Positions 1-12,340 of a stretch of DNA of 64,000 nt are shown piece by piece. Each line of letters starts with the position of its first letter. The first letter of the stretch is position 1. Below the pieces are notes generated by a model, which was not told the origin of the DNA, searched no databases, and saw only the letters and a program-made list of their open reading frames with translations. The DNA is taken from assembly GCF_016808095.1 (NCBI RefSeq), contig NC_068970.1, forward strand, positions 25,092,501 to 25,156,500. Reading direction: 5' to 3'. Source of the stretch: Vigna angularis. Taxonomy: Eukaryota; Streptophyta; Magnoliopsida; Fabales; Fabaceae. The position numbers and the translations under genes are program-made.

Positions 1-133
1 TTATCAATTTAATATTCAATATCAACTGATGTAGATCCATAAAATCATATTCTCATAACTATTATTTAAATATATCTTATATTAAAATTATCCATCAACA
101 TCATCTAAATATCTGTTTCTATTATTGTTGCAG

Positions 134-304
134 ATTTTACTTACGAGAACTGTAGATAACGATTATATCGCCACATCTGTTGCCATTGGTTGGGGCCCTT
201 TATCATTAAGTAAACATGGTATTCGTTTAAGAGATCGAGGACTCCATAGAAATAGAAGTGAAGAATATCAATATTGCATAGGACATTCACTACGTGCCAA
301 TTGA
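134..304 (+). CDS. possible last exon of an unidentified gene cut by the window edge
   Basis: An open frame of 56 codons followed by TGA starts directly after a good splice acceptor (a T-rich stretch ending TTGTTGCAG at 125-133). The upstream 133 bases are AT-rich like an intron. The frame starts ILLTRTVDNDYIATSVAIG and ends CIGHSLRAN. It has no start codon of its own, so it would be a 3' terminal exon. The base composition is clearly higher in GC than the flanks. I do not recognise the family. It could also be a captured exon in a decayed transposon, or a chance open frame. The AT-rich bases 305-548 after the stop would hold the 3' UTR; no further coding is visible there. Confidence 0.35.
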   Translation: MLLTRTVDNDYIATSVAIGWGPLSLSKHGIRLRDRGLHRNRSEEYQYCIGHSLRAN

Positions 305-1033
305 AACTATCAACAGGTGAAACATGTGAGATGAAGCTCCTAATCAGGAAAAAAATATTTTGATGATGGCTTCTCTTATTATAAAAGGAATATAAGTTTT
401 TAACGTATGATATATTTAATTATTTCTTTTTTCTTTTAGATGTATTAGTGTGTTAGAGAGAAAAACTAAAAAGAGAAAAATAGGTATTTTTAAAGGTTTT
501 TTTACTAGTAATTTATTCAAAACAAACAATAAAAAAAATCTAACCGAGCACTAGTGCAATAACATGAAATGACACCGGTTATTATTGTTTATAGGCATCG
601 GTTTTACGACCGAGGCATATACGAACGAGGTAAAAAGATGCAGGTTTTATGCCTCGGTTATGAACCGAGGCGTAAAGGGATAGGATTACGTCTCGAGTCA
701 CTGTAACCGATGTCATAAGATTTTGGTTTTTTTTTTATTAATCCCCTGCTATACTCTCCCACCGTTTCGAAGAATCCACGAAAGAGTCCCAATCACTGAA
801 AAATTGAACAACAAAAATGTCTCTGGATCAAGAACAAAACCAAGAACAAGATTGACAGTGGAGGATTTTATTTGAAAATGGTGTTTCCAATGTCTCTGGA
901 TCCAAAAAGAATACCAAGAACAAGATCCAAAAGCCCAGGACAACGCGACATGGCGGCAACAGAGACGACAGCAGGGAGGCAGCAGCGGTGACGTTGTGGA
1001 CGCAGCGGGGAGGCAGTGGAGAGGCAGCGGCGG

Positions 1034-1119
1034 TGATCTGGAGCGGTGGATCTGGAGCGGCGGATCTGGAGCGGCGGATCTGGAGCGGCGGATCTGGAGC
1101 GGCGGATCTGGAGTGGTGG
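1034..1119. repeat. 14-bp minisatellite in the CACTA element
   Basis: About six tandem copies of a 14-bp unit close to GGATCTGGAGCGGC, the last copies with G-to-T changes. Because 14 is not a multiple of three, one reading frame cycles through three peptide versions and stays open in several frames. This explains the overlapping open frames here, which I do not take as genes. Confidence 0.85.
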
Positions 1120-1159
1120 ATGAAGATGAAGATACAAAGGAGGCGCGAGCACTGGCACG

Positions 1160-1224
1160 ACGACGGGAGGAGGCGCGACGGGAGGAGGCGCGACGGGAGG
1201 AGGCGCGACGGGAGGAGGTGCGAC
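1160..1224. repeat. 15-bp minisatellite in the CACTA element
   Basis: About four tandem copies of GACGGGAGGAGGCGC. The unit length gives an in-frame five-residue Arg/Asp/Gly repeat, but no gene structure surrounds it. Confidence 0.8.
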
Positions 1225-1740
1225 CAAGAACGCCAACCACAAGCGGCAGGCGCGAGCACTGGCGCGACGATGAAGGGAGGAGGCAGGCAAGACCACCGGC
1301 AACACAATGACCGGCGCGGCGAGGCAAGGAGTGACAGAGGAAGAATGGGAGTGCACGACGAAGAAGACGCTGCGCATAGGAATGGGACAGTACGAGAGGG
1401 AAGAAGAAGCTGTTGGGCGACGAAACGTGTTAAGGTCAGAAAATTAAAGCTATACCCGAAGTAATAGCATATGGCACCGGTTCAAATCTACACCCGAAGT
1501 CGAAACGTGTATAGGCATCGGTTTTGTAGCCAACCGAGGTAGTAATGCTTTTCAAAAAGCTGTGAGTCTGATTTGCAGTGCTATGTGCAGAGGTATAGGT
1601 CTAGGGTCATCCAGTAACCGAGGCAATATCTGCATTCTGCTTCGGGTCATCCAGTAACCGAGTTATATAAGTTTGTATACTTCGATTTTTGTTTAACCGA
1701 AGCGTATTTGGCACGTTAGATACCAATTTTTCTACTAGTG

Positions 1741-4700
1741 GAAATGGAGAGTGGCAATGTTAATAGAAAAAGTTACACAACATTGGAGACCTAAACCACT
1801 GATAATGCAATCCCAAAGAACCGAAAATGGTAAGTAGATGAGGGAGGGGCGTGAGCACTAAGGCAATGATGATGTTGGATGAAGGGTGTGTTGGCACTGA
1901 GGGAACACAATTAGATTGATGTGGCGCTTGAACTCGTGTGACCACACCTTGAATCTTGCAGCAGTGCTGGGACTGGTTCAAATGCAGTATCATGGCAGGC
2001 CACCAGGGGAAAGGAAGGTACATGTGGCGATCTGAGGCCCTAGGCAAACTATGACATTATGGGAGACTAATTGTGAACATAACAACACAGATGATGACAA
2101 AGATTATCACACAATAGAACAACGACGAATAATGAAAACGACCACATGAGATGAAGATGAACTTGACTATCAATGGTTAAAGAAAATTGAGGTAGACTAA
2201 AGGAAAGTGAAAATGCTAGAAAGAAAAGGTTCACGCTTTTTGAAATTGAAAAGGACTTTTAACTATGATTCTCAAATCAATTGTTGTTGCTTCCCTGTTT
2301 AACCTTTTAATAACAATTCTTTTGTTGTTTCTTCATACATTTGTCAGTTGAAATTGTATTTTTATTTACAATTTTATCATTTTTTTTTAAAACGTACATT
2401 TTTCTATTATCTTTATTTATGGTAGTTGAAAGTTGTTTCTCCACTATGGACACTAACTCTAAATTAATAATGAATTAAAAAAAAATTTAAGATACTTATT
2501 ACAGAATAGAAGTATAAATGTTATGTAGTAAAATAAAAACTAGTATTTTTTCCATAATAAATTCACCAATACTTTATAATATAACAAATATTTATCTTTC
2601 TTATCCATTAACCAAGAAGACAAATAATCTGATTCAATGATTTGATGACATGTGTAAGATTAGGCTCTAAACTATTTATGCATTTCGATTATAAATTTAG
2701 AGTCATATGAGACAACTTCTAAAAATATATAAAAGAAATATTTTAGCATAATTGTTGTAATAAAAAATTCTTCATTTTGTAAGTGAAATATTTTGCATAA
2801 AGGAAGTTCTGAAAATGTTTCCCACGAGCCAACGAAAATTGGTTTGATCACTAAAATATAATTTTAATTTGTTCTAAACTTGTAGATTATTTTTTTAAAG
2901 AAAGCTTCCATGGGACCACCACTTACAACATGCACCTTGGAGGACACGTCTTCCAATGGCACACCACCATTGACTAATAGTTATTATGACTTGGTTGCGT
3001 TCATCTTTCAAATGCGTGTGAACCGTTGACTCCTTTTTGAGTTCAGTGCCTCTACAGTGACAAATTAGTAGCTAATGTTAAAGTTATGCTGCTCAAAAAA
3101 TTTAAAAGTATTTTTTACTAATTCTTAAAATACTGTTTGGTTGACTCATTCATGGAGATATTAATTCATGAAAAATATACTATATTGAAAGTAAGAAGTA
3201 TATTATTAGAAAGTTTAAACTAATTTCTAATTATATATACACATCATTTATCTGAATTTGAACTAATACTTAACATACATTCTACTGTATTTGAAATTAT
3301 CCACAAGACATAACGTGCATGAATTAAGGTAATATGTGAAAGTAGACATGTTTACTTTTAAGTTCCTATTGCGAGTCTATGTAGGATACAAAGTAGTTTA
3401 TGAGTGAAAGAAAAGACTAAAATATGTGATAAGATAACATATATATAATTTAGTAGTTAATAATTGTGTAAAGTTTATGTTAACTTTTCAAAATCTAAAT
3501 CATTACGGTCTAATGTATGTTAATTATGTCAAGCCCACTGCTTCATCTTTTCCTTATTTTTTTCATTTATTTATTCTCTTTTTTTGCTATCATGTCTATT
3601 TAAATCATTCTTTGTAAATTCTTTCTTTTATATCTCATCTCGAAATAAATCACACCTTACACTAGTAACTAAGGATAATTTTTATCTGTTTATTTTTCTT
3701 TTTCTTATGATTTTATCACTAATTTAAAAGTTAAATGAAAAATATCATCATTTTTGCTTCTTTAAAATTATATTGAAATTTGGTCATGTTTATATATTTT
3801 GCTTTTAGTCTCTAATGCAGTGGTTTTCTTGTTTAAAGTTTAACTTTCGTTGTTTAAAGTTATTTATGATTTTGATAAAACATTAGGATAGATAATTTGA
3901 ATGTAAAATCATACGATTTTAGTTTTTATGCGGGAATAGTGTTTTGGTTGAAAGTTGTTTGATGTTTGAAATTGATAGTTATTTGAGTTTTAGGTTAATA
4001 GATTTTTGTTTCAAAATATTTTGAATTGGATATTTTGTTTTTTAATTATTGATAAATTTTTCATTGAAATGAATGTAAAATTCAACAAAAACATGTATTA
4101 TAAATGAATTGGAGATAAATGAAAAAAGAAAGATATGAAAAAGCAATCGAAGACCACAACAGAGAAGAAGAAAAGGAAGAAAATTGAAAGTAACAATATT
4201 GTCATATCATTACGAAAATAAGAAACTCGAACTCTAGTTTACTTTTTCCTGTTTTTAAACTTAAAATGACTGAAAAATTATTTTTTAAATTATTACTTTT
4301 GATAAATTTGATTTAAACTATTAAATAATTAATTTGTCTTTTATTAATAATAAATTTATATATTTTATAGATATTATAATTTAGTTTAACTTCCAACGTA
4401 TCATTCATAGTTTCATACAACGTTGGCAAGCACTCAAAGAGGACGACATTCCACATATGTGTCTGGCAAGGGCAAGTATCATAGGCTTGCGAGGGTTGGT
4501 AAAGAAGCGCATTATCTAGCAATCACAGAGTTTAAATTGCCATTAAATTCCACTTTTTGTTTAGAATTAAAGGCAGAACTTGCTTGCCAATATGTATTTC
4601 ACTGAACTTGAACCGAATACAACCTTGATTTCTTCTCTCCATTGGAACCGAATACCCTAACATGGGAACCAAATACAACTCTTTAACTCCTTCAAGCTCT

Positions 4701-5522
4701 GATCTTTATCTTCTTCATCTTCAAGAACTCTCCATCTTCGTCTTCTTCAAACCAGTGATGAGATTTCAGACCAAATCACTCTAAATTTCAGCTTTTTAGC
4801 AAGTGACCAAATTTAAGCTTCTTAGCGGGTGATCGAAAATGTGGATATCTCGCAAATTCACTTGAATTAATCTTCGTTTATCTAGTCAAATGAACATATC
4901 ATCTCGCAAATCCACGTTTTTCTTTTCTATGAACACTTCATTAATTTAAAGCGAACAAAGCGTAAAAAGATAAGAAAAACTTAAAATTGACTTAAAGTAA
5001 GAGTGATAAAAATAAATCCTCTTATGATTAATATATTATATTTAATTATATAAATACTGGAAATAATTAATTAATATCTTTAATTAAATATTATAAGTGT
5101 TAAAGACTTTATAATACCATTATATGTTTGTATTATTTAATAAGTATATGCGACAGCATAAAAAAGTAAGTAGTATAATGAATCAGTATGAATTAAAACT
5201 GATGAATGAATTAAAAATAATTTAATGTATAAAATAATTTTAAAACATTTTAGTTAAATTGAAATAAAATTATGAAATATTAATAAATAAAAAAATTATA
5301 TTTTAGAACAGTAGTATTGAAATAAAAATTTTATCATAAAATTATATTTAGAATATAAATCTTAAAATAATTATTTTATAAAATACCAAAAAATAAATTC
5401 TTTAAATTAATAAAAATATTAAAATTTTACTTATTTTATACTAATAAAATATAAATGTAATAAAGTATTAATAATAATTAGTAACAAATAATTGATAATT
5501 AATATATATATATATATATGTG
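1741..5522. other. AT-rich intergenic DNA, no supported gene
   Basis: Only short open frames occur (for example 1760-2047 on the minus strand and 4423-4605 on the plus strand) and none shows a family motif or gene context. The stretch 4600-4830 is somewhat less AT-rich and pyrimidine-rich. A TA-rich run at 5500-5520 borders the next element. Confidence 0.6.
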
Positions 5523-7120
5523 TGTTAAACTCCTTTAGTTGTTCCTATTTTTATGGATTTTTTCCAATTTAATCTTGTTTTATTAAAATCTCTAATTGAG
5601 CTCTAAAAATGTTAATTTGAATCAATTGAGCTCATGTCGTTAAATTGGCTCAACGAGGTTAAATTTTTGATGACCTGTGATATTGACGTGGATAATTTTT
5701 TAAACGTGACATTAAAAGACCATTATACATGGCATTTGATAAAAAAAATATTTTAAAAATTGGGTTTCGAAAACTCCACCACCGCCGCACACCTCCACTG
5801 TCATTCTCAGCTTCCCCTTCCTCCCTTTCATCGCTTCCTACATTCTCACCGTGAACTGCTTCTGTAAGTTCTGTGACCATTTTGATATTTTATTATATGA
5901 TATCATTATGTAGGTACCACTTTAAAGAGTTACTAACATACTCATTTGTTTGTATCAGGGAGGATATGGCGTATAAATTGCTAAAGGATGGACCCCCAGT
6001 TTTAAGATCTCTCGCTGAAGAAGATATTCTTCAATTGGTGGAGCTGTTAATATCAGAGAAAAAGTGGTTGGAGGAAATCCCGTCCCAAATATTTCCTTTC
6101 AGAGTAATTAAACCAGTTCAAGGGAACTCATTGACGGGTCAATCTCAGGGTGCAAATGGTTTGAGATCCCTCTTTCTGAGCATATCGTCACAATCCAAGT
6201 TGCAAAAATCATCTTAACATAAGAGTATATTCCTAAATCCCGGAGTTTCTGCAACTGATACTGAGACGAAATATAAGGGGATGCCTATAAAGAATATATT
6301 ATAAGATTGTTAGTAACTTGAGTAAGATACTGAGGGAAAACCCTGATGGATATAGTATCAGTTCTTTCCCAAGACTATTTGTTGATAGGTACGACTATCA
6401 TCATGATTTACAGAAGTTGACGGCGCTGATCAGCTGTTGAAAGTACTTCCAGGCGATTTCTTCCTTCATCTTTTCTTTGGTCACCATGGAGATTCGAAAG
6501 TCTCGCGTTTTGTGTCCAGTGCGATTTAGGGTTCATGGTTAATTTGGGGGTTTTCAGATTTGTGATTTTGTTTTCTCTTTATAGGTTTCAAATGATTTAA
6601 TGGAGAAGAAAATAGATGATGATGAGTTCGGTTGTGACGCAAAGAGCTTGAGCGCTGGTTACGTTGGTCATGTTGGCGATTTGCCCTCGCGGTGCTGGAT
6701 GGAAGGAGATGAATTAAAGCGAACATGGCGGAGTCACGATTTTGATTTTGTGGTTACTTGATTGCAGGTTGATGGTGCACGAGGAAGATGATGGTGGTTT
6801 TGAGGCGCGATTGGGTTCTCTGATGATGGTTCTGGGTGGTGCTTGACTGTAATGGAAGATGACTTTTTTTAAAAAAATGTTAATCAAAATGTTAAAATGT
6901 TTGTAAATTCCACGTAGAGATCTGTGAATGACATGTTTAAAAAACTTGTCACGTCAACCTCCCACTTCATCAAAATTTTAACCCCGTTAAGCCAATTTAA
7001 ATTTAACGGCAGAGGTCCAATTGATTCAAATTAGTACTTTTTAGGATTCAATTATGGATTTTAATAAAACGAGGATGAAACTGAGAAAAACCTACAAAAA
7101 TAGGGACAAGGGGTTTAACC
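5523..7120. mobile_element. Mutator-like element (Pack-MULE type) with long inverted termini
   Basis: The first about 200 bases (5523-5720) and the last about 205 bases (6915-7120) are imperfect inverted copies of each other. Shared blocks include GTTAAAC at the tips, TTTTATTAAAATC, TTTGAATCAATTG, CCGTTAAATTT or a variant, and TTGACGTG. Long termini and a captured exon inside fit non-autonomous Mutator-like elements of legumes. The tips abut TA-rich sequence on both sides, so the expected 9-bp target duplication cannot be settled. No transposase is visible. The interior 6220-6900 has no recognisable coding. Confidence 0.75.
5959..6217 (+). pseudogene. captured exon fragment, perhaps of an OST-HTH/LOTUS-domain protein
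   Basis: An intron-like T-rich stretch ending TTTGTATCAG (5949-5958) is followed by an open frame that includes the peptide SEKKWLEEIPSQIFPFRVI and ends at a stop at 6215-6217. The region from EEDILQLVELL to FPFRV has the look of a small winged-helix OST-HTH/LOTUS domain, as found at the C terminus of plant NYN-domain RNA-binding proteins. This match is from memory and is tentative. The fragment lies between the inverted termini of the Mutator-like element, has no promoter of its own that I can see, and is best read as a captured piece rather than a functional gene. Confidence 0.4.
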
Positions 7121-10100
7121 ATATATATCTCCTTTTTTTTGAGTTTTCAATTTCTTTACTTTTTGTTAACTTCCTCTTTTTGTTTTCTTTGCTACCTAAC
7201 CGTCCTTGCAAATCGTTGTTAGAAAGAAAACAGACCCCACTGAGAAAGAGAGGTAGAGATGAACAAGTGAGAAGGAAATACAAACCAGCTTTTAATTAAT
7301 GTTATTTATTAAAAATGAAAATTTATTAAATAGATATGGAATAATATTGTTAAAGAAAGGTGGGTAGATTTGTTTTTCTTACCTATCCATGTTTTTTCAC
7401 TAAATTATGATAATAATTATTATGGATATCTTTTATATTAACAATAATCTAAAATTTAGTTTCATTAAAATCAAAGTTATATATATCGTACGAAAGCAAA
7501 TATGATACAAATTTATAGAGAAATTTTTTATGTTTGTAGTATATGGAAGTAGGGTAAGATAAATTCAATTGTTTCCTTGTAACTTTTTTTCCCCTTGTCA
7601 CACTTCAACTGCATTATAAGAATTAATTTACTGTAAGATAAATCCAATTGTATTTTATTTTACAGTTTATAATAACCACTAACAGAAAAATAGAAAAGGC
7701 TTTTATAGGAGATAGGATTTATGTGATGTTCTTGACTCTCACAATTTTGACACATTTCAAGTATTTGGATTAGAAATAATGTGGGCTCAAATTTAATTGA
7801 TGAGAATTTGTATGGGCCATATCAAAAGTGAAGCCCAAGTCTCATTTCTACAAACAATATGCCTACAATTAATTCACTAACCAACCATTGAATCACACTC
7901 ACCAAATATTTCTCCAATCTTTGTTCATAGCAATTTCCACATGTATAGCACCCATAATACTCATCAACTAAATTTTCATAACTATGCTTAGCGAAACATA
8001 TCTTTTTGTCTAATGAAGATCATCCAAAATTTTAAGGAAAAAAAAATTCTAGACAAATTTGCTCATTAATTATTTTTTTCAGATAGAAATCATATTTTCT
8101 TTTCTGAAATTTGCTCGGTGAAATAAAATTTTACTCAACGGATTAAGCTGTGATCTATACTAGATAAATATCACCTAAAGAATTTTAATTTTGCTTACCA
8201 AATTTTCTGAAAAGGGTATAAAAAATATTTTTATTGCAATATTTAAAGAGTTATACTATCATGCGCTAATTATATTTCAATGCCTTCATTTCCTTAATAT
8301 AATCATACCTGTAAAGTTACTTTATATATTTGATGAAATTAAATTAAATATGTATTTGTAACTTATGAATATAGAGTAAGTATAGGGTTACCTTATTATT
8401 TACCTAAGTAATATTTAAATTTAATTGAGAAAATATTGATTTACGATTAGTCTAGTCAACGTTATTTTAATGCTTTTAACATTTATTTAAGTTAATATCT
8501 ACTAAATTGATAGTTAAAAATTAAATCGGGTTAGATATCTTAAATTATTAGATATTTTAGGTAATGTTAAACTGTTTCTTTGTCGCTTATAAAACATAAT
8601 AAAACCTAATTTTTACTAATGTAGTATAGGGGTATTTAGGATATCCAATTCACATACTTTGATTCCTATTAAGTTTGGAATTGTAAAATTATATCCTAAA
8701 TTTTATTTACTAAAAAACAAGATGGGGAATTTGAAATGAAATTTAAAAAAAAGAAGAAATTAAACTAATTAGTAATGAATGTATCTAACTAAAGCTAACG
8801 AGTGAATGAAAAACAATGCATGACACCTATCCTAAATGGTATACCAATACAACTAACAAAACCTAGACTAATGAATAACAAAATCTAAACTTAGAATTTC
8901 AATTAATATAAAGAAACTCCAATTGGGTACTCAACTAATCATAATCATATACCATTGAACAAGTCAAATCAAAATTAAAACAAAAGAGAAAGTAAAGGTC
9001 AAGCACAAATTTCTTATTAAGTTAAACTTCAATCCTTAAAGCAATCCATGTCTTCAAGAAGACATTTTGAAAAGTTAGATACTCCTTGTGGATGGTTTTC
9101 CTTAAGTATCAAGCCAAATCCAATTACTCAAAAATACACCTACGAAAGCTCTAAAACATCTAAAATGCCTTAAAAGTTTAGAAATATTTAGTATCAAAAT
9201 GATATATTCTCATTTTTTTAATATCAAATATTTAAAAATTACAACACTACCACAAAATTAGTTATAAATAACGTCCAATACATAACTTTTTTAAATAAAC
9301 ACTATCTATGAGTGTGCGGAACAATAGATAACACTTATTTAAAAAAAACGTACTTATGATAATAGATAGCGATTTTTTTTTAAAAAAAACACTATATATA
9401 AATAATTAATATTACTTTTTTAATTCATTAAGTGAAATTAGAGTATCAAATAAGTGAAAAAAATTATATAAAATATTACACCATTACACGTAAATAAAAA
9501 TTCACGGCATTTAGAACCTTTATTAATTTTCCAAATTTTAATGAAACAAAGATGATAAACTTAAAAAATATTTAAAAAAATTATAAAACAAAACAAATAT
9601 TCAAATGAATTTTTACTTTCTTCCTCTAAATTTGAATGAAATCTCTTTTTTACACACTACTAAATATTATAATACAGATTTGAATGAAATTACACAGAGA
9701 AAAAAAATCAAACTAATAATAATTTAGTGTATGTTAGATAGTGATAAATAATATATATGTATTTATATAATTACAGTAATAATTAAAATTACACGATAAT
9801 GAGTTAGAAAATAAAAGTAATTATATAAACAATAAAAGAGAGATGATATGTAAAGGATGAACTATATATAAGTTTTTTAAAGTTATTTAGGTACTAATTT
9901 ATTTAAATGAGAATGAGGATGATAAGAGGAATGAATATCAAGATATGTATGAGAATGCAAAGATTTTGTGTCAAAATTCAAACAATATTGATAAGAACAA
10001 ATTTATTTACCATCTTTAGTTAATCCAAGATAAATATATTTAAAAAACATTTAAATATTTGAAGCTGAAAAATACCCAGTTTAATTTTAATCACAAAAAC

Positions 10101-10209
10101 AGTTAAACTCGTTTTTTTAGTCTAAGTATAATGATAAAATACGTTTATTACGTACCTCTATTTTTCTTTATTTTCTAATGAAACAAGGTAATATAACACC
10201 CACACACAT

Positions 10210-10211
<2 letters not shown>
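7121..10211. other. AT-rich intergenic DNA
   Basis: No gene is supported. At 9245 the sequence CACTACCACAAAATTAG, followed by repeated short motifs around ATAGATAGCG and AACACTAT up to about 9400, resembles one end of a CACTA element; no matching second end was found. The rest is AT-rich with poly-A and poly-T runs. Confidence 0.55.

Positions 10212-10283
<72 letters not shown>
10212..10283. repeat. (AT)n microsatellite at the left edge of the LTR element nest
   Basis: About 70 bases of almost pure AT dinucleotide repeat. It directly precedes the 5' LTR of the outer retroelement. A second AT array directly follows the 3' LTR at 27193, so the element probably landed in an AT microsatellite. 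Confidence 0.95.
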
Positions 10284-10284
<1 letters not shown>

Positions 10285-10628
10285 CAAGATAAAATATCTA
10301 AAGCGGTTAAGATATTTTAAGCGGTTAAGATATTTATGAGTAACTAACCAAATTTCCAGGTAAGGTTGTTTATACACTTATAAATACAATAACAGGGAAA
10401 AAATCCAGGTACCTTCCCTCTAGTTCTATAGACTCTAAATAATATTCTAGGGTGATATTATAATCACTTTCTTGAAAGTTGAGGCTCCATAACTCACATC
10501 TGACTTGAGCGTCGGAGTATCTTCGCAGGTACTTCCCCCTTTGTTGGCGAAAGTAGACGAGCGGTACGAGCTGAAAGAGCACGAACGACAACAATTAAGG
10601 AGAAGAGAACGTCCCAGACATTTAGAAG
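10271..10628 (+). repeat. 5' LTR of the outer element, first part
   Basis: Close match to 26788-27152 of the 3' LTR. It has a TATA-like TTATAAATAC at about 10378-10388 and the conserved block TGACTTGAGCGTCGGAG at 10501-10517. Relative to the 3' copy it lacks about 8 bases near 10300, and its first dozen bases are replaced by AT repeat. The LTR is interrupted after AGAAG (10624-10628), which is the target duplication of the nested element. Confidence 0.85.
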
Positions 10629-11059
10629 TGTCGCAACCGGAATCGCGACGGGACGACGATCCAAAAAAGAAACGGGTTTGGAAAAGAGATTTGGAGTCGC
10701 CACCATAGTTTATTCTGGAAAACTACGGAAAAACCATAAAATAATAAGACACGGTCCACGAAAACCAGATTTTGGGTTCGGGAGTCGGTTACGTGTAGGG
10801 AAGGTATTAGCACCCTACAACGCCTGCCCGAAGGTAGTACCTTTAACTAAATGCACGAATATGATGTGGTTTTCAAAATGTTTAACTAGTCCCTAAAATA
10901 AAATTCTAAATAAACAAAATATATTTTTTAGTTTTTTGGGCCCGACAAGGATTGACCTTGCTCCTACGTATTCTCATTCAAAATGAGAAATCAGGGTTAC
11001 GTAGTTCTTTCTGAGAGATTACTTGTAGTTTGGGAATATTTTAGTATTTTTAATAAAGA

Positions 11060-11530
11060 AGGAAAAGGTTTTCTAGCACAAGGCCTACGCGAGCGGTCGC
11101 ACGTGTGCTTAAAACCTTTTCAAAATATTTTTATTTGATTTTTAACTTTTGTAAAAGAAAAGGAAAAGATTTTCAGCACAAGGCCTACGCGAGCGGTCGC
11201 ACGTGTGCTTAAAACCTTTTCAAAATATTTTCATTTGATTTTTAACTTTTTGTAAAAGAAAAGGAAAAGATTTTCAGCACAAGGCCTACGCGAGCGGTCG
11301 CACGTGTGCTTAAACCTTTTCAAAATATTTTTATTTGATTTTTAATTTTTATAAAATAAAAGGAAAAGATTTTCAGCACAAGGCCTACGCGAGCGGTCGC
11401 ACGTGTGCTTAAACCTTTTCAAAATATTTTTATTTGATTTTTAATTTTTATAAAATAAAAGGAAAAGATTTTCAGCACAAGGCCTACGCGAGCGGTCGCA
11501 CGTGTGCTTAAACCTTTTCAAAATATTCTT
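11060..11530. repeat. about 100-bp tandem repeat, five copies
   Basis: Each unit holds the block GCACAAGGCCTACGCGAGC followed by GGTCGCACGTGTGC within an A/T-rich spacer of AAAGGAAAAG type. The block has short inverted ends (GCACA and TGTGC) and an internal CACGTG, the core of a plant G-box. Copies start near 11075, 11175, 11275, 11375 and 11474. The same five-copy array is in the other LTR at about 21000-21470. Confidence 0.9.
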
Positions 11531-11822
11531 GTAAATTCTTTTTATTTAAACTATCAATATTGTATTATTAAATATATATTTCAGGATAAGTAAATGTCTA
11601 AAATAAATAGATAAAACAAAATAAAATAAGAAAATAAAAGAAAATAAAATGAACAAACAAAAGAAATGGAAGTGTCGAACGGACGCTGGGAAAGGATTCA
11701 GAACAACGAACGTTCGTTGGGGGAGAGGACGAACGTAAATTGGGGAACATAACGGACGGACGTTTAGAAATGTGAGCTAAATGACGAGCGTTCATTGGGC
11801 AGATGGTGAACGGAAGCTAAAA

Positions 11823-12340
11823 TACGAGCGTTCGCTGTGGAAGTGGCGAACGAGCGCTAAGTAACGAGCGCTCGCTGTGGAAGTGGCGAACGAGCGCTAA
11901 GTAACGAGCGTTCGCTGTGGAAGTGGCGAACGAGCGCTAAGTAACGAGCGTTCGCTGTGGAAGTGGCGAACGAGCGCTAAGTAACGAGCGCTCGCTGTGG
12001 AAGTGGCGAACGAGCGCTAAGTAACGAGCGTTCGCTGTGGAAGTGGCGAACGAGCGCTAAGTAACGAGCGCTCGCTGTGGAAGTGGCGAACGAGCGCTAA
12101 GTAACGAGCGTTCGCTGTGGAAGTGGCGAACGAGCGCTAAGTAACGAGCGCTCGCTGTGGAAATGGCGAACGAGCGCTAAGTAACGAGCGTTCGCTGTGG
12201 AAGTGGCGAACAAGCGCTAAGTAACGAGCGTTCGCTGTGGAAGTGGCGAACGAGCGCTAAGTAACGAGCGTTCGCTGTGGAAGTGGCGAACGAGCGCTAA
12301 GTAACGAGCGTTCGTTGTGGGGAGATGGCGAACGAGCGCT
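11823..12340. repeat. 40-bp tandem repeat, 13 copies, in the 3' LTR
   Basis: The unit is two halves, GTAACGAGCGTTCGCTGTGG and AAGTGGCGAACGAGCGCTAA. It varies at one site (TTCG or CTCG in the first half). The order of variants along the array is T C T T C T C T C* T T T T', where C* carries AAATGG and T' is the divergent last copy. Each unit contains inverted GAGCG and CGCTC motifs. Confidence 0.95.

Larger units (their letters stand above)
549..1740. mobile_element. non-autonomous CACTA-like DNA transposon
   Basis: The element starts with CACTAGTGCAATAAC (549) and ends with the inverted complement of CACTAGTAGAAAAATTG (1740), the terminal motif of CACTA transposons. Both subterminal regions are rich in short repeats in both orientations, with cores such as CATCGGTTTT, AACCGAGGC and ACCGAAG (about 570-700 and 1475-1710). 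Such repeats are the usual transposase-binding layout of this family. The 3 bases outside the ends are GAG and GAA, so the 3-bp target duplication is imperfect. No transposase is present. The interior (about 940-1420) is much richer in GC than the ends and is made of minisatellites and open-frame noise, so it may be captured DNA. Confidence 0.75.

Noticed and set aside
749..1464. Several overlapping frames of 104-192 codons on both strands
   Set aside because: They cover the 14-bp and 15-bp minisatellites inside the CACTA element; repeats without stops open every frame. No domain or promoter evidence.
11823..12340. CRISPR-like regular repeats
   Set aside because: The units are contiguous 40-bp tandem copies without unique spacers, inside a plant LTR. 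Not a CRISPR array.
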